Both the position numbers and the translations under genes were made by a program. DNA of 37,664 nt from contig JAFUST010000026.1 of assembly GCA_017467535.1 (NCBI GenBank), forward strand, positions 1 to 37,664, written 5' to 3'. Under the pieces are notes generated by a model. That model had not been told where the DNA came from. It saw nothing but the letters and a program-made list of their open reading frames with translations, and did not search any database. Positions within the stretch are counted from its first letter, which is position 1. Each line of letters begins with the position of its first letter. Shown here in pieces: positions 30,697 through 37,664 of this stretch. This DNA is from Prevotella sp. Lineage in GTDB: Bacteria > Bacteroidota > Bacteroidia > Bacteroidales > Bacteroidaceae.

Positions 30697-32353
30697 ATTC
30701 GCTGGGCTGGATGCCAAACTCCTTCTTGAAGCAAGTCGCAAAATACTTGGGGTCCTTGAAGCCCACCTTGTAGGCCAGGTCGCTGACGCGGATGTCGCGT
30801 TGCGTCTCTGCCAGCCGCTTGGCCTCCTTCATGCGGATGTCGCGGATATAGGTCGAGACATTCTGACCCGTCAGTGCCCGCAGTTTGTTGTAGAGTGTCG
30901 ATGCCGAGGCCCCCATCTCTACGGCAAAGGCATCGCGGTCGAACTCGCTGTCAGACAGGTGGTTCATCACGCAGGTGTAGGCTTTCTGCAGGAACTCCTC
31001 ATCGGGTGTCAGAGGGCGGGCCTCTGCCGTTTCCGCCGCAGCCTGACGCTGTTCGCCCAGGATGCGCTTGCGGTTCTCAATGATGTTGTCGATGCGCAAC
31101 TTCAGGTCGCTCAGCCGGAAGGGCTTGGTCACATAGTCGTCGGCACCTATCAGCATGGAGTGCTTGCGGTCTTCCTCGGCCGTCTTGGCCGAAACGAGAA
31201 TCACGGGCAGGTGGCTCAACTCCGGCGTGCCCTTGATGTGGCGGGTCAGTTCGTTGCCGTCCATCTCCGGCATCACCACGTCGGCAACGATGATGTCCAG
31301 GTCCTGCTTGTTGATAACCTTCAGGGCCTCGAGGCCGTTGGCAGCCGTCAGCACGTTGTACTTGTAACTCAGCAGCGTCTTCATCAGCATCAGTAGTTCC
31401 TCGTTGTCCTCCACCAGCAGGATGCTGTAGAGCGGCTTGGCGGGTTCCTTCTCTGCCGGCTTGCTGGGTGGCGTGAGCATCTCCAGCGCGCTCACGTCGA
31501 TGATGTTGGTGTGAGGCTTGGTGAGGTCGATGGGGTGTTTGGTGTCAATCTGTTGGGCGGAGAAGGCATCCTTGGTGATGGGGATGGTCACCGTGAACAC
31601 TGTTCCCTGTCCCTCCTTGCTCTTGCAGTCGATGGTGCCGCCGTGCAGATATGTCAGTTCGCGTGTCAGGGCGAGTCCCAGTCCTGTGCCGCTCACCTTC
31701 ATCCGCCTGTAGTCTCCGTCGTAGAAGCGCTGGAACAGGTGCTTCATCTTGTGTGCAGGGATGCCGATGCCGTTGTCGCGTACCTCTATGATAATATGGT
31801 CATAGTTCTCGTTGGTTTGGGCAACGAGGTCCACCTGTCCCGGCGTGCTGGTATATTTGGCCGCATTGGAGAGCAGGTTGTAGATGATCTTGTCCAACTT
31901 GTCGGGATCAATCCAGCCCATCATCGACTTGGGGTTGCACTGCACATTGAACGTCAGGCCCTTCTTGCGCAGCAGCGGGGCGATGCTCAAGGCCGTCCGG
32001 CGGATGTACTCCATCGCGTCACCCTGCGACACCAGCAACTTCAGGCCGCCTGACTGCGACTTGCTGGTCTCCAGAATCTCCTGCAGCAGGCGCGTCATGC
32101 GCTCCACGTTGAGTTCTATCATGGCATACTCAGCAGCATGACTGGAGTCCTGTCCGTGATCCTGGTCGCGCAGCCGCTCGATGGAGGCCGAGATGACGGT
32201 CAGTGGTGTCAGCAACTCGTGGGAGATATTGGTGAAGGCTCGGTCCATCTGCAGCCGATTGCGGATGCGGACACTGCGGTTGTAGAGCCACCGCCCCACG
32301 ATGAGCAGGACAGCGAGGAGCAGAATGCCGATGATAATGACAGATACCTTCAT
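30668..32353 (-). CDS. Short hybrid histidine kinase with receiver and AraC output domain
   Basis: A 561-residue one-protein two-component system. It has a single N-terminal membrane segment (VSVIIIGILLLAVLLIVG, residues 3-20) and then directly a HisKA domain with phospho-accepting His45 in FTNISHELLTPLTV. The ATPase domain has VRDNGIGIPAHK and GTGLGLALT. A receiver domain follows (ILLVEDNEELL, phospho-Asp in IIVADVVMPEMDG, Lys in DDYVTKPF), then an AraC domain (VSDLAYKVGFKDPKYFATCF). Classical Bacteroidales hybrid regulators carry a large periplasmic sensor in front; here there is none, so a partner or the membrane must supply the signal. A promoter lies at 32390-32421. Target unknown; the converging symporter is a candidate. 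Confidence 0.9.
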   Translation of the reverse strand: MKVSVIIIGILLLAVLLIVGRWLYNRSVRIRNRLQMDRAFTNISHELLTPLTVISASIERLRDQDHGQDSSHAAEYAMIELNVERMTRLLQEILETSKSQSGGLKLLVSQGDAMEYIRRTALSIAPLLRKKGLTFNVQCNPKSMMGWIDPDKLDKIIYNLLSNAAKYTSTPGQVDLVAQTNENYDHIIIEVRDNGIGIPAHKMKHLFQRFYDGDYRRMKVSGTGLGLALTRELTYLHGGTIDCKSKEGQGTVFTVTIPITKDAFSAQQIDTKHPIDLTKPHTNIIDVSALEMLTPPSKPAEKEPAKPLYSILLVEDNEELLMLMKTLLSYKYNVLTAANGLEALKVINKQDLDIIVADVVMPEMDGNELTRHIKGTPELSHLPVILVSAKTAEEDRKHSMLIGADDYVTKPFRLSDLKLRIDNIIENRKRILGEQRQAAAETAEARPLTPDEEFLQKAYTCVMNHLSDSEFDRDAFAVEMGASASTLYNKLRALTGQNVSTYIRDIRMKEAKRLAETQRDIRVSDLAYKVGFKDPKYFATCFKKEFGIQPSEFIDQVHAGK

Positions 32354-32389
32354 GATAGGCGTTAGTAGTTTTGGTTTGAAATTCGTGAG

Positions 32390-32421
32390 CGAAGGTACGG
32401 CTTTTTTGTCAAATACGCAAA
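32390..32421 (-). promoter_or_regulatory. Promoter of the hybrid kinase gene, with flanking 16-bp direct repeat
   Basis: Read on the minus strand: TTTG (32421-32418), 20 bp, TACCTTCG (32397-32390), a near-consensus promoter with start about 30 bp before the gene. The plus-strand word GGTTTGAAATTCGTGA occurs at 32373-32388 (at the predicted transcription start) and again at 32448-32463, 75 bp apart; the pair could be a regulator site. Confidence 0.6.
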
Positions 32422-32543
32422 TATTTTGCAGGAAAAGTGCGAAAAGGGGTTTGAAATTCGTGATATTTGGTTTAGAATGCGATAATTATCGTATTTTAAA
32501 CCTTAAATAATGATTGTTGAACGTCCTTTTGCATGAATTGCAC

Positions 32544-32637
32544 TACCTTTGCGCCATCAAAAGATTTTAATGGTTAAGGTTTATGGTTGATTAATTTTTA
32601 GTAAGAGAAAAGCCTCGCTGGGAAGCGAGGCTTTTTT
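32544..32637 (+). ncRNA. Candidate small RNA of about 80 nt
   Basis: A -7 box TACCTTTG (32544-32551) faces an intrinsic terminator 60 bp downstream, with no gene between. The predicted transcript runs from about 32558 to 32636. It contains a six-codon reading frame starting ATGGTTAAGG (32570, MVKVYG), probably fortuitous. No TTTG lies at the ideal -33 distance. The alternative is that this is just the tail region of trxB with a chance promoter box. Confidence 0.4.
32608..32635. terminator. Strong intrinsic terminator downstream of trxB
   Basis: AAAAGCCTCGC and GCGAGGCTTTT form an 11-bp stem with loop TGGGAA, followed by TT on the plus strand and a T-rich tract on the minus strand. It can end both the nuclease-gpx-trxB transcript and the small RNA from 32544. 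Confidence 0.85.
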
Positions 32638-32656
32638 CGTGGGGTGCGGCTGCTCC

Positions 32657-33586
32657 TTAGTGCAACAGATGGCGCTCGGCCTCGATGGCGGCCTGACAGC
32701 CCGTGCCAGCCGCGCTGATGGCCTGGCGGTAGGTGGGGTCGGCGCAGTCGCCGGCCACGAAGACGCCGGGAATCTTGGTGCGGGGCGTGCCGTCGATCTT
32801 CTTCAGATAGCCCACCTCGTCGGTGTCGAGCCACTCCTTGAAGATGCCGGTGTTGGGCTTATGGCCAATGGCCAGGAAGAATCCGTCAATCTGGATGTCG
32901 ACCAGCGTCTCGTCGGGCTCGCCCTTGCGCTTCACCAGATGGGCACCCTCCACGCCGTCTTCGCCAAACAGGCCCAGCGTGTTGTGCTCGAACAGAATCT
33001 CGATGTTCTCACGCTCCATCACGCGCTGCTGCATCACCTTCGAGGCACGCAGGAAGGGCTTGCGCACAATCATGTACACCTTCTTGGCCAGTCCGCTCAG
33101 GTAGAGGGCATCCTCGCAGGCCGTGTCGCCGCCGCCCACCACGGCCACGGTTTTCTTGCGGTAGAAGAAACCGTCGCAGGTGGCACATGCCGACACGCCC
33201 ATACCGTTGTATTTCTGCTCGTCGGGCAGTCCCAGGTATTTGGCCGATGCGCCCGTGGCGATGATCACCGTGTCGGCCTCGATCTCCGTGCCGGCATCGT
33301 CCCATGCCTTATAGGGGGCAGCAGAGAAGTCCACCTTGACAATCTCGCCGTCGCGGATGTCGGTGCCGAACCGTTCGGCCTGCTGGCGCAGGTCCATCAT
33401 CATCTGGTTGCCGTCCACGCCCTCGGGATAGCCGGGGAAGTTCTCCACCTCAGTGGTCTGCGTCAGTTGTCCGCCTGGCTGCAGGCCACAGTACTCGATG
33501 GGGCTCAGGTTGGCCCTGCTGGCATAGATGGCGGCAGTGTAGCCCGCAGGCCCGCTGCCGATGATCAGACATTTCGTGTGTTCCAT
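32657..33586 (-). CDS. trxB: Thioredoxin reductase
   Basis: A 309-residue NADPH-dependent flavoprotein that keeps thioredoxin reduced. It has the FAD motif LIIGSGPAGYTAAIYASRAN at the N terminus, the redox-active pair in SACATCDGFFY near residue 136, the NADPH motif VAVVGGGDTACEDALYL and the C-terminal VFVAGDCADPTYRQAI. It starts 3 bp after the gpx stop codon, so both belong to one oxidative-stress transcript in which TrxB can supply electrons, through thioredoxin, to the peroxidase. Confidence 0.96.
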   Translation of the reverse strand: MEHTKCLIIGSGPAGYTAAIYASRANLSPIEYCGLQPGGQLTQTTEVENFPGYPEGVDGNQMMMDLRQQAERFGTDIRDGEIVKVDFSAAPYKAWDDAGTEIEADTVIIATGASAKYLGLPDEQKYNGMGVSACATCDGFFYRKKTVAVVGGGDTACEDALYLSGLAKKVYMIVRKPFLRASKVMQQRVMERENIEILFEHNTLGLFGEDGVEGAHLVKRKGEPDETLVDIQIDGFFLAIGHKPNTGIFKEWLDTDEVGYLKKIDGTPRTKIPGVFVAGDCADPTYRQAISAAGTGCQAAIEAERHLLH

Positions 33587-33589
33587 ACG

Positions 33590-34144
33590 CTATTTTGCTA
33601 ATTCAGCCTTGATTTGCTTCTCGATAGCATCGGTGCTGGTGGTCGGCTCGAAGCGTGCCACTACCTGGCCTTTCTTGTTGATGAGGAACTTGGTGAAGTT
33701 CCACTTGATGTCGGGCTTCTGCCTGTAGTCGGGGTCAGCCTTGGTCAGCATATCATCCAGGATGTGTGCGATGGGGTGGGCCATATCCCATCCGGCGAAG
33801 CCTTTCTCTGTCTGCAGGAACTTGAAGAGCGGGTCGGCGTCTTCGCCGTTCACCTTCACCTTCTTGAAGCGGGGGAACTCGGTGCCGAAGTTCATCTTGC
33901 AGAACTCATGGATGCTCTCGTCGGTGCCGGGGGCCTGCTGGCCAAACTGGTTGCAGGGGAAGTCGAGTATCTCGAAGCCCTGGCTGTGGTAGTGCTTGTA
34001 GAGTCCTTCCAGTTCGTCGTACTGCGGGGTGAAACCGCACTTGGTTGCCGTGTTGACGATGAGAAGCACCTCGTTGGCATACTCCTTCAGCGATACATCC
34101 TTACCTTTTCTGTCCTTGACAGTGAAATCGTAAATGGTTTTCAT
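33590..34144 (-). CDS. Glutathione peroxidase family protein (thioredoxin-type peroxidase)
   Basis: A 184-residue cytoplasmic peroxidase. Start set at the ATG at 34144 (MKTIYDFTVKDRKGKDVSL); the longer frame would run into the upstream gene. The active-site cysteine is in NTATKCGFTPQYDELEG, replacing the selenocysteine of animal enzymes; the conserved Gln is in DFPCNQFGQQAPG and the Trp/Asn in KWNFTKFLI. Bacterial enzymes of this type usually take electrons from thioredoxin rather than glutathione, which fits trxB 3 bp downstream. The second cysteine in EFCKMNFGTEFP is in the position of a resolving cysteine. Confidence 0.92.
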   Translation of the reverse strand: MKTIYDFTVKDRKGKDVSLKEYANEVLLIVNTATKCGFTPQYDELEGLYKHYHSQGFEILDFPCNQFGQQAPGTDESIHEFCKMNFGTEFPRFKKVKVNGEDADPLFKFLQTEKGFAGWDMAHPIAHILDDMLTKADPDYRQKPDIKWNFTKFLINKKGQVVARFEPTTSTDAIEKQIKAELAK

Positions 34145-34173
34145 TGTTGTGTTTTTGTTATTAATAGTATGAA

Positions 34174-35115
34174 TTATTTGTTGTTCAAGTTCCACAGGCG
34201 CTTGATGGTGGCCACGTCCTGCGTCTCCACGCTCTGCTCGATGTCGTCGGGCAGGTTGCAGAAGAAGTCGATGCCGTCGTTGCGGCCGGCATAACTGCAG
34301 GTCTTCTCCTCCAGTTCGCGGATGTTGACCACGTAGTCGCCCAGTTTGTCGTTAGAGTGGTCGGCGCTGAGGTGTTCCACCCAGAAGCCCATGGCCTGGT
34401 AACTGCCGTTGCGCTTCAGCAGCAGTGCCATGAAGAAATAGCGGGGCACGATGAAGCCGCTGCGCGTGCGGCAGAGAATCTGCGACTCGTGGTCGATGGT
34501 GCCGCCCTTCACGACGAAGAGCGTGTCGTTGGCACCGGTGATCTTGCGCCCCCAGTCGTCGCGCACGAAGGCCTCCATCTTCGACCAGATGCCGCTATTG
34601 AAGTTGCCTCCCTGCGGAAACATATTGCTCATGTAGAATGTCTGCCCATTGGCTTCCTGTGAGTAGACACGATCCTCCGAGGCGCAGATGTGTCCGCGCT
34701 GGAAATAGGAAAAGCCTTTGTCGGGGTAACTGCTGCCGCTGAACTCTCCCGTCACGCTGGGTTGCTCGTTGGCCGGAATGTCGGGGTCTTTCTGGAACGG
34801 GTCTCCGTTGGGCCAGTTGCTGCGCGACCATTTCTTCACCTTGTTGTCCTTGGTGAAGTAGAAGCAAGTCCATCGCTGTGCCCTTAGGTCGTGGTCCCAC
34901 TCCAGTGAATAGGTGGTGCCGAATGTGCTGGTGGTGTGGGTGACGACGGTGCTGTTGCCCTCGCGCAGACGCGGAAATTCCAGTGCCGCATAGCGTTCGG
35001 TGTTCTTGTTCTTGTTGGCAGTGCCCGCCGATCCTCCGCCTCCGTTGTCGTCGTCGCCGCAGGCGGCCATTGTCAGGACAACGGTCATCAGGACGAGGAT
35101 TCTTAGTTGTTTCAT
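34174..35115 (-). CDS. Lipoprotein DNA/RNA non-specific endonuclease
   Basis: A 313-residue lipoprotein (MKQLRILVLMTVVLTMAAC, lipobox MAAC) followed by a Gly/Asp/Asn-rich linker and a nuclease domain of the NucA/Serratia type. The catalytic region reads YFQRGHICASEDR instead of the usual DRGH: Gly and His are kept but the Asp is Gln. The metal-binding Asn region is MSNMFPQGGNFNSGIWSKME, as in the family. It should act on the cell surface or in the periplasm, for nucleic acid scavenging. It lies 29 bp before gpx and may be co-transcribed with it. Activity with the altered motif needs testing. Confidence 0.85.
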   Translation of the reverse strand: MKQLRILVLMTVVLTMAACGDDDNGGGGSAGTANKNKNTERYAALEFPRLREGNSTVVTHTTSTFGTTYSLEWDHDLRAQRWTCFYFTKDNKVKKWSRSNWPNGDPFQKDPDIPANEQPSVTGEFSGSSYPDKGFSYFQRGHICASEDRVYSQEANGQTFYMSNMFPQGGNFNSGIWSKMEAFVRDDWGRKITGANDTLFVVKGGTIDHESQILCRTRSGFIVPRYFFMALLLKRNGSYQAMGFWVEHLSADHSNDKLGDYVVNIRELEEKTCSYAGRNDGIDFFCNLPDDIEQSVETQDVATIKRLWNLNNK

Positions 35116-35136
35116 TTGTTTTTGTGGTTAGTCAAA

Positions 35137-35180
35137 GAAGGTGCGCACAAGGCATATGCAACTACCCTGGACGCACCTTC
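35137..35180 (-). terminator. Hairpin terminator after rpmE2
   Basis: GAAGGTGCG (35137-35145) and CGCACCTTC (35172-35180) form a 9-bp stem with a 26-nt loop. On the minus strand the stem is followed by TTTG. Confidence 0.6.
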
Positions 35181-35207
35181 AGTAAGTGTCATTTCGTGAA
35201 ATCTATC

Positions 35208-35462
35208 TTACTTCTTCGAAGCCTTACCGTAGCGGCTCATGAACTTATCGACGCGACCAGCGGTGTCGACGAGTTTGCTCTTACCCGTATAGAAGGGGTG
35301 AGAACTGCTGGAGATTTCTACTTTTACCACAGGGTAGGTTTCGCCTTCGAATTCTACGGTGTCATTGGTCTTTGCGGTAGACTTCGTAAGGAACATATCG
35401 CCGTTGGACATGTCCTTGAACACGACGGGGCGATAGTTTTCGGGATGAATTCCTTGTTTCAT
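35208..35462 (-). CDS. rpmE2: 50S ribosomal protein L31 type B
   Basis: An 84-residue ribosomal protein: [20 protein letters not shown], then [30 protein letters not shown]. It has no cysteines, so it is the zinc-free type B form. The start is the ATG at 35462; the frame is open further upstream but that part lies across the promoter and has no similarity. A full promoter lies at 35522-35553 on the minus strand and a hairpin follows the stop. It stands alone. Confidence 0.95.
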   Translation of the reverse strand: MKQGIHPENYRPVVFKDMSNGDMFLTKSTAKTNDTVEFEGETYPVVKVEISSSSHPFYTGKSKLVDTAGRVDKFMSRYGKASKK

Positions 35463-35521
35463 TGTTGTTTTTATAAAATGTTTGATAAATACTATTCGGC
35501 CATTATGCGCCAATTTGGCTG

Positions 35522-35553
35522 CAAAGGTACTAACTTTTTCCCGAACCCGCAAA
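35522..35553 (-). promoter_or_regulatory. Promoter of rpmE2
   Basis: Minus strand: TTTG (35553-35550), 20 bp, TACCTTTG (35529-35522). This is a perfect Bacteroidota promoter, giving a leader of about 50 nt. Confidence 0.8.
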
Positions 35554-35569
35554 CTTTTATGCTGAAAAA

Positions 35570-35601
35570 TTTGGATTTCGCCCGAAAATGTTGTATCTTT
35601 G
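35570..35601 (+). promoter_or_regulatory. Promoter pointing towards gyrA, 640 bp upstream
   Basis: TTTG (35570-35573), 20 bp, TATCTTTG (35594-35601). It is back-to-back with the rpmE2 promoter and transcribes into a structured region without a protein gene. Confidence 0.7.
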
Positions 35602-35634
35602 CACCTGCGTTCTTTGAACTGATGACCGTCCTGT

Positions 35635-35771
35635 GGACAGAATACAGTAGAATACAGTATTTTTGAAACTTTTCCCCCGCGTACTGCGGGCACGCACGGG
35701 CGTGTAAAGATATGTACGCGGTACGCGGGATAACATTTTCTAAAATATACTGTATTTACTGTATTCTGTCC
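35635..35771. repeat. Inverted-repeat element with GGACAGAATACAGTA ends
   Basis: The arms 35635-35664 and 35742-35771 match over about 28 of 30 bases with a 1-nt indel and are built from AATACAGTA units. The centre holds CCCGCGTAC/GTACGCGGG, a second strong stem. The outer GGACAGAA is shared with the elements at 1643 and 24060, so it may be a distant relative. In RNA it would fold into a long rod directly downstream of the promoter at 35594. Confidence 0.65.
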
Positions 35772-36019
35772 TTCGTCATTAAAAGAAACGTCATCTAAGG
35801 GTCGTTCCGATATTATCTTCGGGTGGAAAGTATGGCACTTTAGGGAGTAAGGAAGCATACTTTACTATAGTAAAGTCCTATCGGAAGCCCCCTGACTTGG
35901 CCTACCTTCGGGAGCAAGATGATACTGCGACGACCCGCAGACAGCACCCCTCGTTTCCGATATGTGCAAAGAGAGGGTTAAAAATTGCTTAAATCTTTTT
36001 TTATTCCACGAAAAAGTAG
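35772..36019. other. Intergenic region with nested palindromes, no protein gene recognised
   Basis: TTCCGATA (35805-35812) and TATCGGAA (35879-35886) enclose the perfect 18-bp palindrome ACTTTACTATAGTAAAGT (35859-35876). The rest is unremarkable until the AT-rich stretch from 35980 leading to the gyrA promoter box. It may be part of a long gyrA leader or of an RNA begun at 35594. Confidence 0.5.
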
Positions 36020-36027
36020 TACCTTTG
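36020..36027 (+). promoter_or_regulatory. -7 promoter box of gyrA
   Basis: TACCTTTG preceded by a T-rich tract; predicted leader about 200 nt. A 13-bp direct repeat AAAAATGGCCTTA lies in that leader at 36067-36079 and 36085-36097. Confidence 0.6.
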
Positions 36028-36094
36028 TAGGCTGAAACGAAAAGGGCGAATTGCGTCAGCGGGCTTAAAAATGGCCTTATGCGCAAAAATGGCC

Positions 36095-36226
36095 TTAGCC
36101 CCCTGAGTCAGGGGGATGGGGGTCTGAACAAGCGCAGACTCCTGCCTGATGGAATTGTGAAATAAGTAAAACGCGGGGAATGACAACGCTTGTTCAGACC
36201 CCCAACCCCCTAACTTAGGGGGCTCA
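36095..36226. repeat. Paired GC-rich palindromic element just before gyrA
   Basis: Arms 36095-36134 and 36187-36226 are inverted copies identical at 36 of 40 positions, 52 bp apart. Each contains a C-run, spacer and CCCCCT-(4 nt)-AGGGGG palindrome followed outwards by unique-looking GTTCAGA. The second arm ends 9 bp before the gyrA start codon, so the transcript can fold into a long hairpin over the ribosome entry region. Confidence 0.85.
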
Positions 36227-36235
36227 GAAAAGAGA

Positions 36236-37664
36236 ATGGATCAGACGTTTGACAACGACAGAATTTTGAAGATTAACATTGAGGAGGAGATGAAGTCCTC
36301 GTACATCGACTACAGTATGTCGGTGATTGTGGCTCGTGCCCTCCCTGATGTTCGTGATGGATTCAAGCCCGTGCATCGCCGTATATTATATGGTATGATG
36401 GGCATTGGAAATACAAGCGACAAGCCGCACAAGAAGTGTGCCCGCGTCGTGGGTGAGGTGCTCGGTAAGTATCACCCCCACGGCGACTCCTCCGTATATG
36501 GCGCCCTGGTGCGCATGGGACAGGAGTGGAACATGCGCTACACGCTCGTAGACGGACAGGGTAACTTCGGCTCCGTTGACGGCGACTCGCCCGCAGCCAT
36601 GCGTTACACCGAGTGCCGCCTCTCGAAGATGGGCGAGCACATCATGGACGACCTGGACAAGGAGACCGTCGACATGGACCCCAACTTCGACAACACGCTG
36701 CTCGAACCGAGCGTGATGCCGACGAAGGTGCCCAACCTGCTGGTCAACGGCGGCAACGGTATTGCCGTGGGTATGGCCACCAACATGCCGACCCATAACC
36801 TGGGCGAGGTGATCGACGGCTGCTGTGCCTTCATCGACAACCCCGACATCGACACCGACGGGCTGATGCAGTACATCCCCGGCCCCGACTTCCCCACAGG
36901 CGCCTACATCTATGGTCTGCAGGGCGTGCGCGATGCCTATGAGACCGGTCGCGGCCGCATCGTGATGAGGGCCAAGGCCGAGATCGAGACCGGCGAAACT
37001 CACGACAAGATCGTGGTCAACGAGATTCCCTACGGCGTGAACAAGGCCGACCTCGTGGCCTACATCGCCGACCTGGCCACCCAGCACAAGATTGAGGGCA
37101 TTGCCAACGTGAACGACGAGTCGGGCCGTCAGGGCATGCGCATCGTGGTGGACTGCAAGCGCGATGCCAACGCCAACGTGATTCTGAACAAACTGTTCAA
37201 GATGACCGCCCTGCAGAGTTCGTTCTCTGTCAACAATATCGCCCTGGTGCCCATCAAGACGTCCGACGGCGTGCGTCTGCGCCCCCGTCTGCTGTCGCTC
37301 CGTGAGTGCATCCGCTACTTCATCGAGCACCGCCACGACGTGACCATCCGCCGTACGCAGTACGACCTGCGCAAGGCTCGCGAGCGTGCCCACATCCTGG
37401 AGGGCTTGATCATCGCCGTGAACAACATCGACGAGGTGGTGCACATCATCCGCCAGAGTCAGACGCCCACCGATGCCCAGCGCAACCTGGAGAAACGCTT
37501 CGAACTGGACGAACTGCAGTCGAAGGCCATCGTCGATATGCGCCTGAGCCAACTGACTGGCCTGCGTGTCGACCAGTTGCACCAGGAGTATGACGACCTG
37601 ATGAAACTGATTGCCGACCTGGAGGAGATCCTGAACAACCCCGAGCGCTGCAAGGAGGTGATGA
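36236..37664 (+). CDS. gyrA: DNA gyrase subunit A, N-terminal part (cut by window edge)
   Basis: 476 codons are present. It starts [20 protein letters not shown] and has [20 protein letters not shown], the catalytic tyrosine at residue 124 in AAMRYTE, and [13 protein letters not shown], which marks GyrA rather than ParC. The enzyme cuts and rejoins DNA to introduce negative supercoils, together with GyrB. In the quinolone-binding region it has Ser85 (E. coli Ser83) and Gly89 (E. coli Asp87) in [13 protein letters not shown]. No Shine-Dalgarno is seen; instead a palindromic repeat pair ends 9 bp before the ATG. Confidence 0.96.
   Translation, partial: MDQTFDNDRILKINIEEEMKSSYIDYSMSVIVARALPDVRDGFKPVHRRILYGMMGIGNTSDKPHKKCARVVGEVLGKYHPHGDSSVYGALVRMGQEWNMRYTLVDGQGNFGSVDGDSPAAMRYTECRLSKMGEHIMDDLDKETVDMDPNFDNTLLEPSVMPTKVPNLLVNGGNGIAVGMATNMPTHNLGEVIDGCCAFIDNPDIDTDGLMQYIPGPDFPTGAYIYGLQGVRDAYETGRGRIVMRAKAEIETGETHDKIVVNEIPYGVNKADLVAYIADLATQHKIEGIANVNDESGRQGMRIVVDCKRDANANVILNKLFKMTALQSSFSVNNIALVPIKTSDGVRLRPRLLSLRECIRYFIEHRHDVTIRRTQYDLRKARERAHILEGLIIAVNNIDEVVHIIRQSQTPTDAQRNLEKRFELDELQSKAIVDMRLSQLTGLRVDQLHQEYDDLMKLIADLEEILNNPERCKEVM

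Noticed and set aside
34145-34195. Longer N terminus for the glutathione peroxidase
   Set aside because: It would overlap the upstream nuclease gene and adds a non-homologous MELEQQI... segment; the ATG at 34144 matches the family start.
35463-35858. Upstream extension of the rpmE2 frame to 216 codons
   Set aside because: The extension crosses the rpmE2 promoter and the inverted-repeat element; the L31 family starts at MKQGIHP.
36386-37582. Open frame of 398 codons antisense to gyrA
   Set aside because: The sense strand encodes conserved gyrase throughout; the antisense product has no recognisable motif.

Overview
The window looks like chromosome of a Bacteroidales bacterium, most likely the Prevotella group. 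Supporting signs are many promoters with the Bacteroidota -7 box TAnnTTTG, several with a -33 TTTG 20 bp upstream, and almost no Shine-Dalgarno sequences. The gene content also fits: type III glutamine synthetase, LL-diaminopimelate aminotransferase, fimbrillin lipoproteins with a BspA-like protein, a TrpB2-type enzyme and a hybrid histidine kinase with an AraC domain. I cannot name a species from sequence alone.

Layout. (1) Positions 1-11514 are a nitrogen assimilation locus. gltB-gltD-dapF-dapL-glnN (last one cut by the window edge) run on the minus strand, and glnK-amtB-outer membrane protein run divergently on the plus strand. Together they cover ammonium uptake, GS-GOGAT and two glutamate-linked lysine/peptidoglycan steps. 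(2) 11515-12383 has no protein gene; it holds short repeats, a strong hairpin and a well-supported structured RNA of about 255 nt. (3) 12384-22279 is a fimbrial locus: a membrane-bound TPR/AraC regulator, an array of direct repeats that looks like its operator, then OmpA/DUF3575, DUF5119, two fimbrillins and a large BspA-like surface protein. (4) 22458-27726 has three glutamine amidotransferases in a row, pyrG, a long purF and asnB. (5) 27791-35462 has a TrpB2 enzyme, a sodium:solute symporter, a short hybrid kinase, a likely nuclease-gpx-trxB operon and rpmE2. (6) 35463-36235 is a structured intergenic region leading into gyrA, which runs off the right edge.

The strongest unusual theme is small repeats inside and between housekeeping genes. 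GC-rich palindromes, usually in inverted pairs, sit in frame in gltD, gltB (several times) and asnB, and one pair lies just before gyrA. Two families of heptanucleotide arrays are inserted in frame in purF and gltB. A third family, AT-rich elements with long terminal inverted repeats, lies between dapL and dapF (supplying the last residues of DapF), between pyrG and purF, and possibly upstream of gyrA. The other two items most worth following are the structured RNA at 12070-12326 and the GACAATTTGAGA repeat array at 13936-14043.
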